Source of the DNA: Tolypeutes matacus
Taxonomy: Eukaryota; Chordata; Mammalia; Cingulata; Chlamyphoridae
DNA: 64,000 nt
NCBI GenBank assembly: GCA_026826555.1
Contig: JAKSZT010040523.1
Location: 260,029 to 324,028, forward strand
Reading direction: 5' to 3'
Below are positions 14,363 through 27,010 of this stretch, one piece after another. Made by a program: the position numbers and the translations under genes. Position 1 is the stretch's first letter. Every line of letters begins with the position of its first letter. Under the pieces are notes generated by a model that was not told the origin of the DNA, made no database searches, and saw only the letters and a list, made by a program, of their open reading frames with translations.

Positions 14363-15039
14363 CTGACAGTACTTTTAAAACTTGCATTACACAAATTTAT
14401 TTAATTGAACATAAAGCCTCAGACTTACATAGTTTTGAAGCTGAAGTTCAGAGTAGTCCTCTGTAAAAATTAACTAAAAGATTAATGCTTGGATCTATTA
14501 CAAATGATAATTATTCCCTTAAACAGGAAAATAATATGTTATAGGAGCTTTGACTATGGAGTCAGGGCACATTGTGGTTTTCACAAAACTGCTAAATTGT
14601 GACTAAAGTGCAGAAACAGCAGAGTGGACATCCTCGGGTGTCAGTAAATGCTGCTGGGTTCTGAAAATGATACAATTATGCAATAAGCCTTGTTAAGGTA
14701 TTAAGATGCTACTGTAGTCCCTTCCCTAACATAAAAACTAAATAACTTGGGTAGTGGATAATTTTTCCCCTCATGCATATACATTTTTCTTTATAAGATG
14801 AATACTAATGGTAAAATGAGATTCTGTGTTTATAGAATTCTACTTCATTGCCATCTTCTATAGTGACCACATTTAGAGAATGCCAGAGTCAAAATGCATG
14901 GCCTAGCAAGAGCAATTATTGGTAGGAGGGAAAACAGAGAGCCTGGATTGTATGCTAAAGTCTGCAATGTTTTTGTATCTCTAGTTGTAGGTGATGCTGA
15001 ATGAAAATTGAATGGGATGAAGCTACTCCTTTCTGTGTG

Positions 15040-15415
15040 CCTGACTCTGTGCTAAACACTTTTCACGGTTTAACTTTTTTTTTTTTTTTTAAAGATTTTA
15101 TTTATTTATTCATTTATCCCCCCCTTGCTGCCTGTGCTCGCTGGGTCAGCTAACCACGCCGTGCGGGCGGGCTTGCCTTCACCAGGAGGCCCCGGGAATC
15201 GAACCCGGGGCCTCCCATATGGTAAACGGGAGCCCTACTGATTGAACCACAGCCGCTTCCCATGGTTTAACTTTTAACCTTCAAAACACACTCCTGGATG
15301 GGTACTAATATTTTTTTCCATTTACCAGACTAACTCTTTGGAAAATAACTTGGCCAAGGTCAGTCAGCTAGCAGGATAGAGGTAGGCCATGAACCCCAGA
15401 CTACCTAACTTCAGA
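15040..15415 (+). repeat. MIR SINE split by a DAS SINE
   Basis: The left part reads ctgactctgtgctaaacact; the right part (from 15264) continues with 'ttaaccttcaaaacacactc' and 'ggccaaggtcagtcagctag'. The two join across the SINE insertion. Confidence 0.75.
15079..15263 (-). repeat. Long-form DAS SINE, minus strand
   Basis: About 185 bp with a tRNA-like head, a GC-rich extension and an AAATAAATAAAATCTT-type tail. A perfect 12-bp duplication GGTTTAACTTTT flanks it (15067-15078 and 15264-15275). It is an inverted partner of the copy at 15897. Confidence 0.92.
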
Positions 15416-15463
15416 GCATATGCCATGACCTGTTCTGTTTCCTTGCCTCTGTTACTTCAATAT

Positions 15464-15506
15464 AGATCATTAGACAATATAGATCAATATAGATCATTAG
15501 ACAATT
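15464..15506 (+). repeat. Short tandem duplication
   Basis: The unit atatagatcattagacaat occurs twice with a partial copy between. A small local duplication. Confidence 0.7.
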
Positions 15507-15896
15507 AGTCAAATAATTCCTTTCATATTGACACATGGAAAAGCAATGAACTTGGATTTTTCTTCTTTCATTCTCAATTTCATCTTTAGAGAAGTAATCT
15601 CAAACTCCATGTTAGCCCTGATTTTTACAACCTCTTATCCCCACTGAATAGAGTTTCCTGTAAGCTTTGACAACTACCATCCTTTCACAGCCACTTCCCT
15701 GACCTCACCCTGAGTGGAAAAGTTAATACCTAGAGAGATTGCCAAAAGCCTGGCAAAGAAACAAAGAAAACAAAGCAGAAAGGCCAGATGACTGACCAAA
15801 TGATTGTCCAACTTGGATGACCAAAGTGTGATTTCAATCCTTAAATTTTGTAGTGGAGGTATTGAGTACCCTATAGAGTTCAAAAAAGAATTCTAG

Positions 15897-16071
15897 GGAA
15901 GCGGCTGTGGCTCAATCAGTAGGGCTCCCGTTTACCATATGGGAGGCCCCGGGTTCGGTTCCCGGGGCCTCCTGGTGAAGGCAAGCCCGCCTGCATGGCG
16001 TGGTTAGCTGACCCAGCGAGCACAAGCAGCAAGGGGGGGATAAATGAATAAATAAATAAAATCTTTAAAAA
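15897..16071 (+). repeat. Long-form DAS SINE, plus strand
   Basis: The same long form as at 15079, in the opposite direction. Its B-box-like 'gggttcggttcccgg' is well kept. A 15-bp perfect duplication AAAAAAGAATTCTAG flanks it (15882-15896 and 16072-16086). Confidence 0.93.
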
Positions 16072-16569
16072 AAAAAAGAATTCTAGCAAGGAGGAAAGCA
16101 GTGTCTAGCCACCAACTCTCATTTCTAGCCCTTTTCCACTGAGGATGTTTCCTGGAGGGCTGTGTAATTTTCACTTAAAACTGTGTTTTCTCATGCAAAT
16201 TTGTTTTCAATTTCCAGTGACAATGTTGCATTTTACCTGAACTCTGTGACCCTGGTAAACAGTGTAGGTTAAGAAATCCCCCACCCCATCCTTTGTGTTA
16301 CTGACAAAAATGGAACTAACATCTTCTTAACTTGACTAAATCTTAGGCTTCTTCCTGGCTTTAGATACCTGACTTCTTTCACCTTGGCCCTTATAGAATC
16401 CAGCTTGGACATGTTCCACCTGGCTTTGACAGTAAACTCAGGAGACACCATCACGTAATAGGACACACCTCATTGCTTCAGTGCTCTTCCATTATTTCAT
16501 CAAGTCCTTAAAAATTCTCCTGCCCTCTGCTTCAGGTGAGCCCTCTCTCACCCTATTGTGATAGCCTTC

Positions 16570-16735
16570 TGGTTTCTCTCTCTCTCTCCTCCTCCTCCCT
16601 CTCATTCAGTTGGGTCACACCTTAACTAAAATAACATCTTCAAGAGATCCTATTTTCAATAGGTTCACACCCACAGCAATGCGGATTAAGAATATGTCTA
16701 AATTGGGGTATATAATTCAAACTATCACAATCAAC
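16570..16735 (-). repeat. Possible fragment of the 32.7/36.8-kb LTR family
   Basis: Reads 'tgggtcacaccttaactaaa' and 'aggttcacacccacagcaat', resembling the antisense 5' half of those LTRs. Boundaries are uncertain. Confidence 0.4.
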
Positions 16736-17976
16736 CAAACTTTAACCAAAATGACTTGAAGATTCATGAATGAGAAATAAATCCTTACTATTGCATACCA
16801 CTGAGATTTTATCAGTGTTTTTTTTTTTTCATTGTTGTTGTTAAGCAGCATTATGGCAATAACTGTCAGATATAATGGGAAATATGAAAGCAAGAAAAAG
16901 CATTCCTTGTTCCCAAGGATACTTCATAATTAGTAATTAAGGGAGTTTTACGATTATCAATAAAAATAATGAAAATAGAAGCATTTTCCAATAACAATTC
17001 TATCCTGAAAATTCAATTTCCCTCTCCTTTCTTTCCAATTAAGCCCAGTTAGGAAAACAGGTCTCTTTTCTGGGGCCCTAAAATACGTATGACAAAAGCT
17101 CTCACAGGTTTTCATTAATCAGCTTTCAAAGAATGAAATATCAAATGCCTCGAGTGTTTCAAAACCAAGACAACAGAGAGATACAAAATGTTCCCAGCAA
17201 CCATTATCTAGAATTAGAGGCACCATTAGTCCAAAAGTAATTTATGAGTCCCTTGAGAAAAGAGATCAGGGAATCCCTTCAAAAGGCGGAGGGGATAGTG
17301 CTCCATGATTATAAAGCATCAAGAAATTCATTTAAGCCAGGAATATGGGAAAATAAACTTCAATCCAAAAGAGGGAAGGACAAATATCTACCCATGGTAG
17401 CTCAGGACCAAACGGAGGATCCATGGAAAACAGAGAAGGAGCCAGGACCCATTCTCCAGATCAAGCCAAACCTCAACAACAACAAACCACCACACACACA
17501 CACACACACAACCAGCAACAACCCTGAGGCCTCTCCAGGGTCAGTTTTGGCCAAAGGGCTTGGCTTTTCTGGGTTCCATGATCTAAATGAATGTTTGAAA
17601 ATCATAGAATATAAAGAACTGTTGTTACCCAATGATTTTCTAAAATGCAATATGACTTAAATGGGAAAAGAAAATTTCATGCCAAATTACTCCACAATTC
17701 ATTTTGATTTTAATGTAAATCTCACAAAACACTTGGCATTCGTGAAAACAGTATTTACTAGGTACCCCCACACCACCCATCCCCAAGGCTTCATGGTTAT
17801 AGAAACCATAGACATTGACTATTTGAAAGTTATTATGAATCTTTATCTACAAAAAGTTGGGCAGGATAAGATACTAGAACTCTTATGCAAGTTTGAGTGG
17901 CTTTGGGAATACTGACTTGATTCTAAATTCAAACTCAGCTCCTCACACTAACCACAGTGGCATAGGTATTGAGGAT
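16736..17976. other. Intronic stretch with a (CA)n microsatellite
   Basis: Contains a CA dinucleotide run at about 17492-17512. A 138-codon open frame (17244-17660) spans it and looks like chance. Nothing else is recognised. Confidence 0.5.
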
Positions 17977-17978
17977 AC

Positions 17979-20296
17979 AAGCATACCTTGCTTTATTGCA
18001 CTTCACTTTATTGTGCTTCGCAGATATTGAGATTTTTTACAAATGGAAGGTTTGTGGCAGTCCTGAGTCAAACAAGTCTATCAGCACCATTCTTCCAAAA
18101 GCATATATTCACTTTGTGTCTCTGTGTCATATTTTGGTGATTCATGCAGTATTTCAAACTTTTTCATTCTTATTACCTGTTATGGTGATCTGTGATCTTT
18201 GATGCTACTATTGAAATCGTTTTGGGGCACCACAAACTGCACCATATGAACCAGTGAACGTAATCAATAAATGATGTGTGTGTTCTGACTGCTCTACCAC
18301 CCAGCCAGTCCCCAGTCTCTCTCCATAACAATATTGAATTACACCAATTAATAAGCTGACAATGTTCCCTAAGTGTTCAAGTGAAAGGAAGATTTGCATT
18401 TTCCATCAAAAGATAGAGATGAATAAGCTTAGTGAGCACTGAAGGCATGTTGAAAGCCAAGGCAGACCAAAAGCTTGGCCTCTTGTACCAGCTAACCAAG
18501 TTGTAAATGCAAAGGAAAAGTTCTTGAAGGAAATTAGAAGTTCTACTCCACTGAATACACAAATGATGAGAGATCCAGCCTCATTGCTGATAATGGAGAA
18601 AGCTGAAGTGGTCTGTATAGAAGATCAAACCAGCCACAACATTGCCTCAAGCCAAAGCCTAATCCAGGGTGAGGCCCACAAATTCTTCAATTCTATTAAG
18701 GCTGAGAGAGGTAAGGAGCTGTAGAAGAAATATTTAGAGCTAGCAGGGGTTGGTTCTTGAGGTTTAAGGAAAGAAGCCATCATCCTAATATGAAAGTGCA
18801 AGGCAAAGCAGCAAGTGCCAATGTAGAAGCTGCAGCAAGTTATCCAGAAGATCTAGCTAAGATAATTGATCAAGGGGGCTACACTAAACAACAGATTTTC
18901 AGTGTAAAGAAAAAAACACTTATATTGGAAGAAGATGCCATCTAAACTTTCATAGCTAGAGAGGAGAAGTCAGGGCCTGGCTTCAAAGCTTCAAAGGGGC
19001 TAATGAAGCAGGTGACTTTAAGTTGAAGCCCATGTTCATTTACGATTCTGAAAATCCTAGGGCCCTAGGATTATGCAAAATCTGCTCTGCCTGTGCTCTA
19101 TAAATGAAACAACAAAGCCTAGATGGCAGCACATCTGTTTATAACATGGTTTACTGAATATTTTAAGTCCACTGCAGACACATGCTCAGAAAAAAAGATT
19201 TCTCTCAAAATATGACTGCTCATTGACAATGCACCTGGTCATCCAAGAGTTTTGATGAAGATGTATGATGAGATTAATGTTGTTTTCTTGCCAGCTAACA
19301 CATTCATTCTGCAGCCCATGGATCAAGAAGTAATTTCAACTTTCAAGTCTTATTATTTTAAAAATACATTTCATAAGGCTATAGCTGCCATAGATAATTA
19401 TTCCTCTGATGGATCCAGGCAAAGTAAACTGAAAACATTCTGGAAAGGATTTACTATTCTAGATGCCATTAGTCACATTTGTGATTCATGGGAGGAGGTC
19501 AAAATATCAACATTAACAGGAGTTTGGAAGAAGTTGATCTGAACTCTCATGAGGGGTTCAAGACTCCAGTGGGGGAAGCAATTGCAGATGGGGAGGAAAT
19601 AGTAAGAGAACCAGAACTAGAAGTGAAGCCTAAAGATATGCCTGAATCACTGCAATCTCATGATAAATTTTAATGGATGAAGATTTGATTTTGATGGATG
19701 AGCAAAGAAAGGAATTACTTGACATGGAATCTACTTGCAGTGAAGATGCTGTGGACATTGTTGAAATGCCAACAAAGGATTTAGAATATAACATAAACTC
19801 AGTTAATAAAGCATTGGCAGAGTTTCTGAGGATTAACTAATTTTGAAAGAAGTTCTACTGTGGATAAAATGCTACCAAACAGCATCTCATCCAACAAAGA
19901 AATCTTTCATGAAAGCAAGAGAGAATTGATGCGACAAACTTCATTGTCTTATTTTAAGAAATCACCACAGCCACCCCAACCTTTGGCAACCACCATCCTG
20001 ATTTGTCAACAGACATCAACATTGAGGCAAGATCCTCCACCAGCAAAAAGATTATAAATTGCTGAAGGCTCAGGTGATGGTTGTCATTTTTCAGCAACAA
20101 AGTATCCTTTAATTAAGGTATGTACTTTGTTTTCTTAGACATGATGCTATTGCACACTTAATAGACTACAGTATAGAGTAAACATAACTTTTATATGCAC
20201 TGGGAAACCCAAAAATTTGTGACTCACTTTATTGCAATATTTGCTTTATTGATATGGTCTGGAACCAAATCCGCTCTATCTCTGAGATATGCCTGT
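17979..20296 (+). mobile_element. Tigger1 DNA transposon, near full length
   Basis: A TcMar/pogo-family cut-and-paste transposon of about 2.3 kb. The left end reads 'caagcataccttgctttatt' and the right end 'tctctgagatatgcctg', forming the inverted terminal repeats. TA dinucleotides flank both ends (17977-17978 and 20297-20298), the expected target duplication. The interior follows the Tigger1 order from the 5' UTR through the transposase to 'gcacacttaatagactacag' near the 3' end. It was immobilised long ago. Confidence 0.92.
18370..20056 (+). pseudogene. Tigger1 transposase pseudogene
   Basis: A pogo-type DDE transposase. In separate frames one can see the N-terminal DNA-binding region (about 18390-18560), the central part with [20 protein letters not shown] (about 18805-18870), the catalytic block with IDNAPGHPR (about 19220-19250) followed by LPANTFILQPMDQE (about 19290-19330), and the tail [13 protein letters not shown] (about 20020-20055). 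The aspartate of DNAPGH is the second catalytic acid. Several stops and frameshifts separate these pieces, so no active enzyme is made. Confidence 0.9.
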
Positions 20297-20689
20297 ATCT
20301 AAACCTCTTAGAAAGACAACAATTAAAATTTTTAAGAGAAGGATAGTTCAGGGAGACCTGAACAAGTTGCTGGGTCTAATGACTAATTTGGAGGAAATAC
20401 AGATGATAGAAACATGTAAATCAACATTTCAGAAAGCAAGGAGCAAACTACAAAATATGGAAAATTATACAGGAACAGTAATAAGCTCTTTCTTTCAGCA
20501 AGTAAATAGTTAGAAGTAAAAAGAATGGAAAACAAGTTTTAGATTTAAAAAAAAGACAAGAGATTTATCAAATATGGATTGTGAACTCTGTTTAGTTTCT
20601 GACCGGACAAATCAATTGTGTAAAAACAGTTATGAGATAAGTGAGAGAATTTATTCAAGGACTGGATATATGATAAACTATTTTTGTTG

Positions 20690-20932
20690 TTATACATTTA
20701 TAACAACACTTATCCCTTAGAGATGTGTATGGAAGTACTTAAAAATAAAATGATATGTCTGGATTTCTTTAAAATAAGCCAGTGGGAGGGAAAATTATAT
20801 GTGGGATATAGATTTTAAAAAACTGGCCATCTATTTACAACAGATGAGGTTGTGTGATGGAAACATGGGATTCATTACACTAATATATCTGCTTTTGAGT
20901 TTGTTTATGAGATTATATGATGGTGATAAAAG
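20690..20932 (+). repeat. Probable L1 3'-end fragment
   Basis: Reads gagatgtgtatggaagtact and 'ggaaacatgggattcattac', resembling the 3' ends of old L1M elements. Low certainty. Confidence 0.4.
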
Positions 20933-21095
20933 GAAAAATAAAAAGGAGGAGGGGAAGCAGGAAGAATAGGAGGGGGAGCAGGAAGTAAAGGAGGAGAAAG
21001 AAAATGAAAAGGAAGAAGAGGAGGAAGAAGGAAATGAGGAAGAAAAAGGAGCAAAAAGACGATTAGGAAGAAAAAAAGGGGGGAAGAGGGAGGGG
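20933..21095 (+). repeat. Polypurine (GGA/GAA-rich) tract
   Basis: About 160 bases almost entirely A and G, made of imperfect GGAGGA, GAAGAA and GGGGA units. The opposite strand shows long Ser/Pro/Phe-rich open frames, which are artefacts of composition. Confidence 0.9.
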
Positions 21096-22500
21096 AGGCA
21101 GTGGAAGACACTACTCTGTGCAGGCATCTGTTTAGGCAGGGGACACAGTTATGAACACAAAGCCCTTTTACATCATTCACCTGTCACAGCTCTACTCAAA
21201 TACCTCTGTCTGGAATGCAGGGTTTCTATTTCTCCTGTCGGGTCTTATATGTACCCCTGAATCATCATTTGGTTTCCCAGGTATTTTGCTAAGGACAACA
21301 CATATTGCAGATACTGTGGAGAATCGGCAGCATCATCCAGTTCCCATAGCCTAAAGTCACTTCCTAGAAGCAAGATAGGCATGCTGTGGGGAGGGAAAGG
21401 TTTTGTTTTTTTTTTCCCAAGGGCAGCATGCCCTCTTGACATAGAAAGAGGACGCAAGGGTATGCATCTCACTTTAGGGTAGAAAGAACCTCTCAGAATC
21501 ACCAGACTAGTGAAACTTTATAGAAAAAAGCCTTGCCTTAACTCCACTTGAGTACTGTGTCCAGATCTAGTGATTAAAAAGGCAAAAACATCCATGCACA
21601 ATGAACTCCCCAGAGGCATGTCAAGGTGTTAAATCTATTTATATGTGCAAAACCCCCAAACAGGGACTAGCATTATAGTGGTTAGAGAAGAAAAGTTGTA
21701 ATCCTTCCCCCTGGATAGCTGATGGCTGGGATGGAGGACTTAATTCAGGTGACCAGCTGATGGCAGACAAGTGTGGAGGGGTACTACTAGTCCACCAAAC
21801 CCTGATACGAGTGCTTTCTCTCCTGAATTGGCTTCTTACACAGTTAAAGACTCTACCTGCCATTGCTTCCACTGTGTTCAATCAAGTTTTACAAATGAAG
21901 GTGGTAAAAATATTCTGCTAGCTTTTTTTGTCAAGATTAATTTCACACTAAAAAAAAACCCATATATACACATATATTTTTACACACACTTTTGAACATT
22001 CAACCATGATTATTAAAAAATAAAATAGACATGTTTCTTCACAATGGGTTCTCATAATATTTATAAGTGAGAAGAAATAAAAATCTATATGACTGTCAAC
22101 TTGGAAGCTCTGAAAGCTCTGAGGCTTCTTAGCAATGTCATCATCTGCCGCCTGTGTCAGAAAAAGTTGAAATCCATAGATAACTTGATAAGAAAAAAAA
22201 AAAAAAGAAAACCTTAACCAACTGCTAGCCAGAAGGTTGAAATTGACAGGTCATCAGTAAGAACACACAAGATGCTGGTCTGTCAAGCAAGGTTCACACG
22301 TGGTACCTATGGGAGGAGAGTAATTAAGTGATGGTGGAATGGTGCCCTTCAAAAGAGCAGGGCTGAGGAGGTCCTAAAAATAAAGTCTCAAAATCCATGC
22401 TTAGTTTAAAAGTTTTACACATAACCAGGATGATTTCATGAGGAAAAAGTCCTTCAAAATTTCAATGTTTCAAAACCAATTTGGAGTTTTCAAAAGTGGC
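21096..22500. other. Intronic stretch with no recognised feature
   Basis: Mixed sequence; I see no exon and cannot name a repeat. Confidence 0.45.
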
Positions 22501-22504
22501 TCAC

Positions 22505-25107
22505 CAGAGGAACTGTGGGAAGATGGCAGAGTGAGGACCTCCAGGACTCAGTCCCTCCACCAGAACAACTATTACACAGACAGGAACTGTCTGAAACAAC
22601 TATTTTGAAACTCAAGTATTTTGAATTACACTGTATAGCACCCAGGGAAGAGCAGAACAAAGAGGCTGTTTAGGAAAGGTAAGGAACTGTAAATGGTTTT
22701 CTCCATGTGGCAGTCACTGGCACTCACTCCCCACTCTAGCGGCAGATCACCATGGGGTTCAGCTCCTGCCTAGCTTGCTGGTGACAGAAAGGAACGTAAA
22801 AATCCTCTTCCTAAGACCAGGGGTGGTTACGCCAATCATTGATAACGACTTTTGATTAGTGACTTTGGATAGCTGGCGGCCTGGCTCTGAGGGTGGCCAT
22901 TATTTCAACCCAGGCCCGACAAAGGCTGAAATAGAGGAAACTTAGGGATGCTGAGCTTCCCCAGGGCTGTGGAGGACAGTTAGCTGAAGGGCTGCATTTG
23001 CTGGGCAGGCCAAGAAAGCTCAGCTCTGGGGAACTGTGGGAGAACCTGTTGGCCACATTCTGATCCTCTCCCCAGGCACTTTGGAACAGGCCTGCACCCC
23101 TCTCCTGGATCACTACAGCTGCTTTGGCTGGTAAAGACTGACTTAGGGAAGTCCTCTTCCGCATGCCATTCCTCCCAGAACCTGTCCTCCAGGCAAAAGC
23201 AGCTTGAGACTATAAAAGGAATGTAAGAAATGTTACTGGCAGAAGTCTGGGGCAAAGGTTTGCTGGCATCAAATACCCAGGAGAGGGATGTCTGTGTTCT
23301 GGGAAATAGAGGGGATGACCAAACTCCAGTAAAGAGGGAGACTCCAAAATAACTAACAAGCAAAATCCCAGGACATGACTGAGGCTCAGGAAGGCAGGGA
23401 AAACCCTGCACACTGATTTAGCCTTGGGGAAACCTTCCTCCTAGGAAGACTGAAGCATAAGAAAATCTCTACCTTCTCACCAGCCGGTTACAAAATCAAG
23501 AAACAGACATTCAGGGAATAAATCCTGGAGCTAACATTTTAAAATATTAGAATGTACAGTATACAACAAAAGAGTAAAGACAAACAAATAAACAGGAATT
23601 GATGGCCCATCCAAAGCAAGAGGATAAAATTTCAGAAAGTACAAATGAAGAGGATGAGAATGTGGACATGCCAAACAAAGCCTTGAAAATTGATCTTAAC
23701 AATGTTCAAGGAGATGAAGTAAAATACAGAGAAATGCAGGAAAACAATGAATGAGCAATATAACCTTCATAAAGAGATAAAAATTTTAAAAAGGAACCAA
23801 ACAGAGCCATTGGAGTTGAAGATGACAATAACTAAATGAAAAATGCCCAGGAGGGTTTCCAGAGCAGTTTGGAGGTGGTAGAAGAATCAGTATACTGGAA
23901 GTCAAGACACATGAAATGAGTCAGGCTGAGGAGCAAAAAATAGAATTATAAGAAGCAAAAGTAGCCTAAGACTCCTCTGAGACACCATAGAGCATATCAA
24001 TATATGCATTATGGGTATCACAGAAGGAGAAGAGAGAAAGCGGCAGAAGGAGTATTCAAAGAAATAATGAGAACTTCCCAAACTTAGCAAAGGTGTTAAT
24101 ATACACAACAAAGAAGCCCAGATATCCAAACTGGATAACCAGGAAGAAGAATACACCCTGTCATATACTGATCACACTATTGAATGGAAAAGATAAGGAG
24201 AGGGTTCAAAAAGCTGCAAGAGAAAAGCAACCTGTTATGTACACGGTAGTCCCAATTAGACTGAAGGCTGACTTTTCATCAGAAACCATGAAGGCAAGAA
24301 TGCATTGGGTTGAAAAAAATTAAAGTGCTGAAAGAAAACAACAACCAACCAAGAATTTTATATCCAGGGAGACTTTCTTACAAAGATGAGGGAGCAAGAA
24401 AAACATTATCAGATAAACAAAAGCTAAGGGAGTTCATTGCTACTAGAGTTGCCCTACAATAAATGATAAAGGGAGTTATTCAGAATGAAAGGAAAGGACA
24501 CCAGGCAGTGGTTCAAAGGAGTATGAAGACAGCTGTAAAAGGAATTAAGTCCTGATGCATGCAACAACATGGATGAGACTTGAAAATGTAATTGACATCA
24601 ATGAAATAAGCCAGACACTAAAGGACAAATGTTGTATGATCTCATTGATTTGGAACAATTAGAATAAGCAAACTCATAGAATCAGAATCTTCAATTTAGT
24701 TTACCAGAGGATGGGGTAGGAATAAGGAATGAGAAGTTAAGGCTTAAAATGTACAAGGTTCCTATTTTGAATGATAGAATTGTTTTGGTAACGGATAGTG
24801 ATGGCAGCACAGCATTGTGCATGTAATTAGTACAGAAATATGTATCTGAATGTGATTAAAAGGGGAAATGTTAGATTGTATATATGGTAACAGAGGAAAA
24901 AAATTTAAAATATCCTCGGAGCTGTACTTCACAGTGTAGTTAAACCATGGACTACAGTTAATGTACAATTATAAAAATGTGCTATCATCAATTATAACAA
25001 ATGTTCCACACCAATGCAATGTATTAATTATAGTGTGGTATATGGGAACCCTATAATTTATGCATGATTGTTCTGTAAAACGACTTCTCTAATAAAGAAA
25101 AAAAATG
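22505..25107 (+). mobile_element. HAL1-like half-LINE-1 (copy 2, near full length)
   Basis: The 5' end reads 'gggaagatggcagagtgagg', the start typical of L1-type 5' UTRs. A broken ORF1-type region follows (about 23600-24150), then the block accaagaattttatatccag (about 24350), a 3' UTR beginning 'acaacatggatgagacttga', and an A-rich end at about 25100. No ORF2 is found. The flanks aagtggctcacc and aaatggcacttcc weakly resemble a target duplication. Lesions are frequent. Confidence 0.65.
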
Positions 25108-25652
25108 GCACTTCCATGTCTCTTATAATCAGCCCAGCCCTTGCAAAATAGAAGCATAGATGCTGGTGTCAAACAAACATTAATTGAAGTTCTGCCTCTG
25201 CATGTATTGTATATGGACTAACAGGAAGTTAGAGAACCTCTCTGAGCTCATTTTATCATCTAAAAAAAGAGATAGTCATTATTATCCTCATCATCATAAA
25301 GTAAAATTCTTATTCAAAGGACAAGCAATGTTGGTTAGGTGGTAAGACAGGTGTTTCATATATACTTATCACCCATTTTTGGCTTATGTGGATTGCTATG
25401 AAAGAGGAACTGATTTTATTCTCTGTGTGGATAGATACTGTGAGGAATGCTGTATCACTTCCAATGTCTCCAAACCGTATGTTAGAAATGGGCTACCAAA
25501 ATCAAGGTCAAAATTTACCCAACATTGCTTCTCTGTGCCCCAAGAAGCTCACTTTGATGGAAAGAATCAATGAGTTCTCTTCTCTTCTGGCTTCCAGTTA
25601 GTGCTGCCAATGTGAGTCTCAGGAAGGTCACTGAAGAATAGGAGGATGGTTT
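25108..25652. other. Intronic stretch with no recognised feature
   Basis: Includes 'gtctgcctctgcatgtat'-type sequence that may be a decayed MIR; otherwise nothing is recognisable. Confidence 0.4.
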
Positions 25653-25664
25653 GGGCTGGTTATT

Positions 25665-26012
25665 TGTTTTTTTTAAGAGATTATTTATTTCTCTACCCCC
25701 TGCCCATTATTGGTGCTCCCTGTCTGCTCTCTGTTCATCTGCTTTTTAGTGGGCAGTGGGAACCAAACCAAGAATGTCCCATGTGGGAGGGAGACACCCA
25801 ATCACTCAGCCACCTCCACTCCCTGCTTGCTGTGTCTCTCATTGTGCTTCCTCACTGTCTCTTTCGTTGCATCATCTCACTGCATCAGCTCACCACGCCA
25901 GCTTGTCAACTTGCTGTCTTGCTTGTCTTCTTGAGGAGGCACTGGGAACCAAACCAAGGACCTCCCGTGTGGTAGGCAGGTGCCCAGCTACTTGAGCCAC
26001 ATCCTCTCCCTT
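25665..26012 (-). repeat. Long DAS-type element, apparently two tRNA-like units
   Basis: About 350 bp on the minus strand. It has one tRNA-like head at the right end (gtagctgggcacctgcctac) and a second head-like block near 25750-25825. A 12-bp duplication GGKCTGGTTATT with one mismatch flanks the whole unit (25653-25664 and 26013-26024), so it inserted as one piece. Confidence 0.8.
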
Positions 26013-26289
26013 GGTCTGGTTATTATTGGTCAGACAGCCTCTGCTAGAACTATTCCCCCAGGTTTCGTATAACTACTCCCTCTGCTTACCCTTTCAGACT
26101 AGGCGTGCTAATGGGTCCCTATGTTACTAGCCCAGAGGTACTGCACTATCCCTCACTACCTTCCTCAACTCTTGCTTAAACTTTCATGCATCATCACTTT
26201 ATCAAACTCTCTTTAAATCAACCCATGTGGATGAGCTGTTTTCTGCTTGGATTCTGATAGATCAGTCTGTACCAGCCAGAAGTGAGTGA

Positions 26290-26815
26290 ATCATGACTGT
26301 CTTCATCTCCCACAACCAACCCATGATCAAATTACAGAGATTCTGATTACTAAATATCTCTCAAATTTGTCTCCTTCCCTCCATCTTCATGGCCATTGCC
26401 CCAATCCAAATCATCACCATTCCTCACGTGGACTGTTGCACAGCCTCCTCACTGGAGTCACAATATCTACTGTAGCACTCTCCAGAAGACATTTTAAAAC
26501 TGTAAGCCAGAGCATGTCACTCCCCTGATTATAACTCCTCACCACAGTTCTTCACTGCACTTTCGTTAAAATACAGAACATTAACATGGTGACAAGGTCC
26601 AGCGTGATCTGACTCCTTCAAGTCACATCTTTGGACCCACTTTCCTTTCTCATTATGTTCCACACACTTGGGCCTTTTTCTCTGTCTTATAAACACTGAG
26701 AATTTTCCCAATTCATTGTTCTCGATTAGGAACACTCCCATGTCTCCTCACTCTATAATACTCTCTAGCTAACAGCTACCTTCAAGTTTTAGTTTAAATA
26801 TTATTTAATCACAGA
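26290..26815 (+). repeat. L2 LINE 3' portion
   Basis: L2-like order: 'ccagagcatgtcactcccct', then 'taactcctcaccacagttct', 'tccagcgtgatctgactcct', and 'agttttagtttaaatatt'. Confidence 0.75.
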
Positions 26816-26929
26816 TCCCCAAAGTTTGGTCTCCTGGCACAGTCTGCCTGGCTTAGTCCTAGCTTAGCGCTTGGTTGGCTATTCAATGGTACAGTAAATG
26901 AAATGAATATAACATGGTCCCTGATAAAG

Positions 26930-27010
26930 GCAGGGAGACAGACAGGAATGAAGGAAGGAAAGAAGAAAGAAAAGAAAGAAAAAAGGGAAGGGAGGGAGGA
27001 AGGGAGGGAG
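26930..27010 (+). repeat. GAAA/GGGA purine repeat
   Basis: Runs of gaaagaaa, then gggagggaggaa. The antisense Ser/Phe-rich frame is compositional. From 27010 to 27840 I see only short A-tracts and no feature. Confidence 0.85.

Noticed and set aside
17244..17660. A 138-codon open frame as a novel gene
   Set aside because: It spans a CA repeat, has no recognised motif, and its start context and flanks give no support.
20831..21180. Ser/Pro/Phe-rich open frames on the minus strand
   Set aside because: They arise from the polypurine tract; no coding signature.
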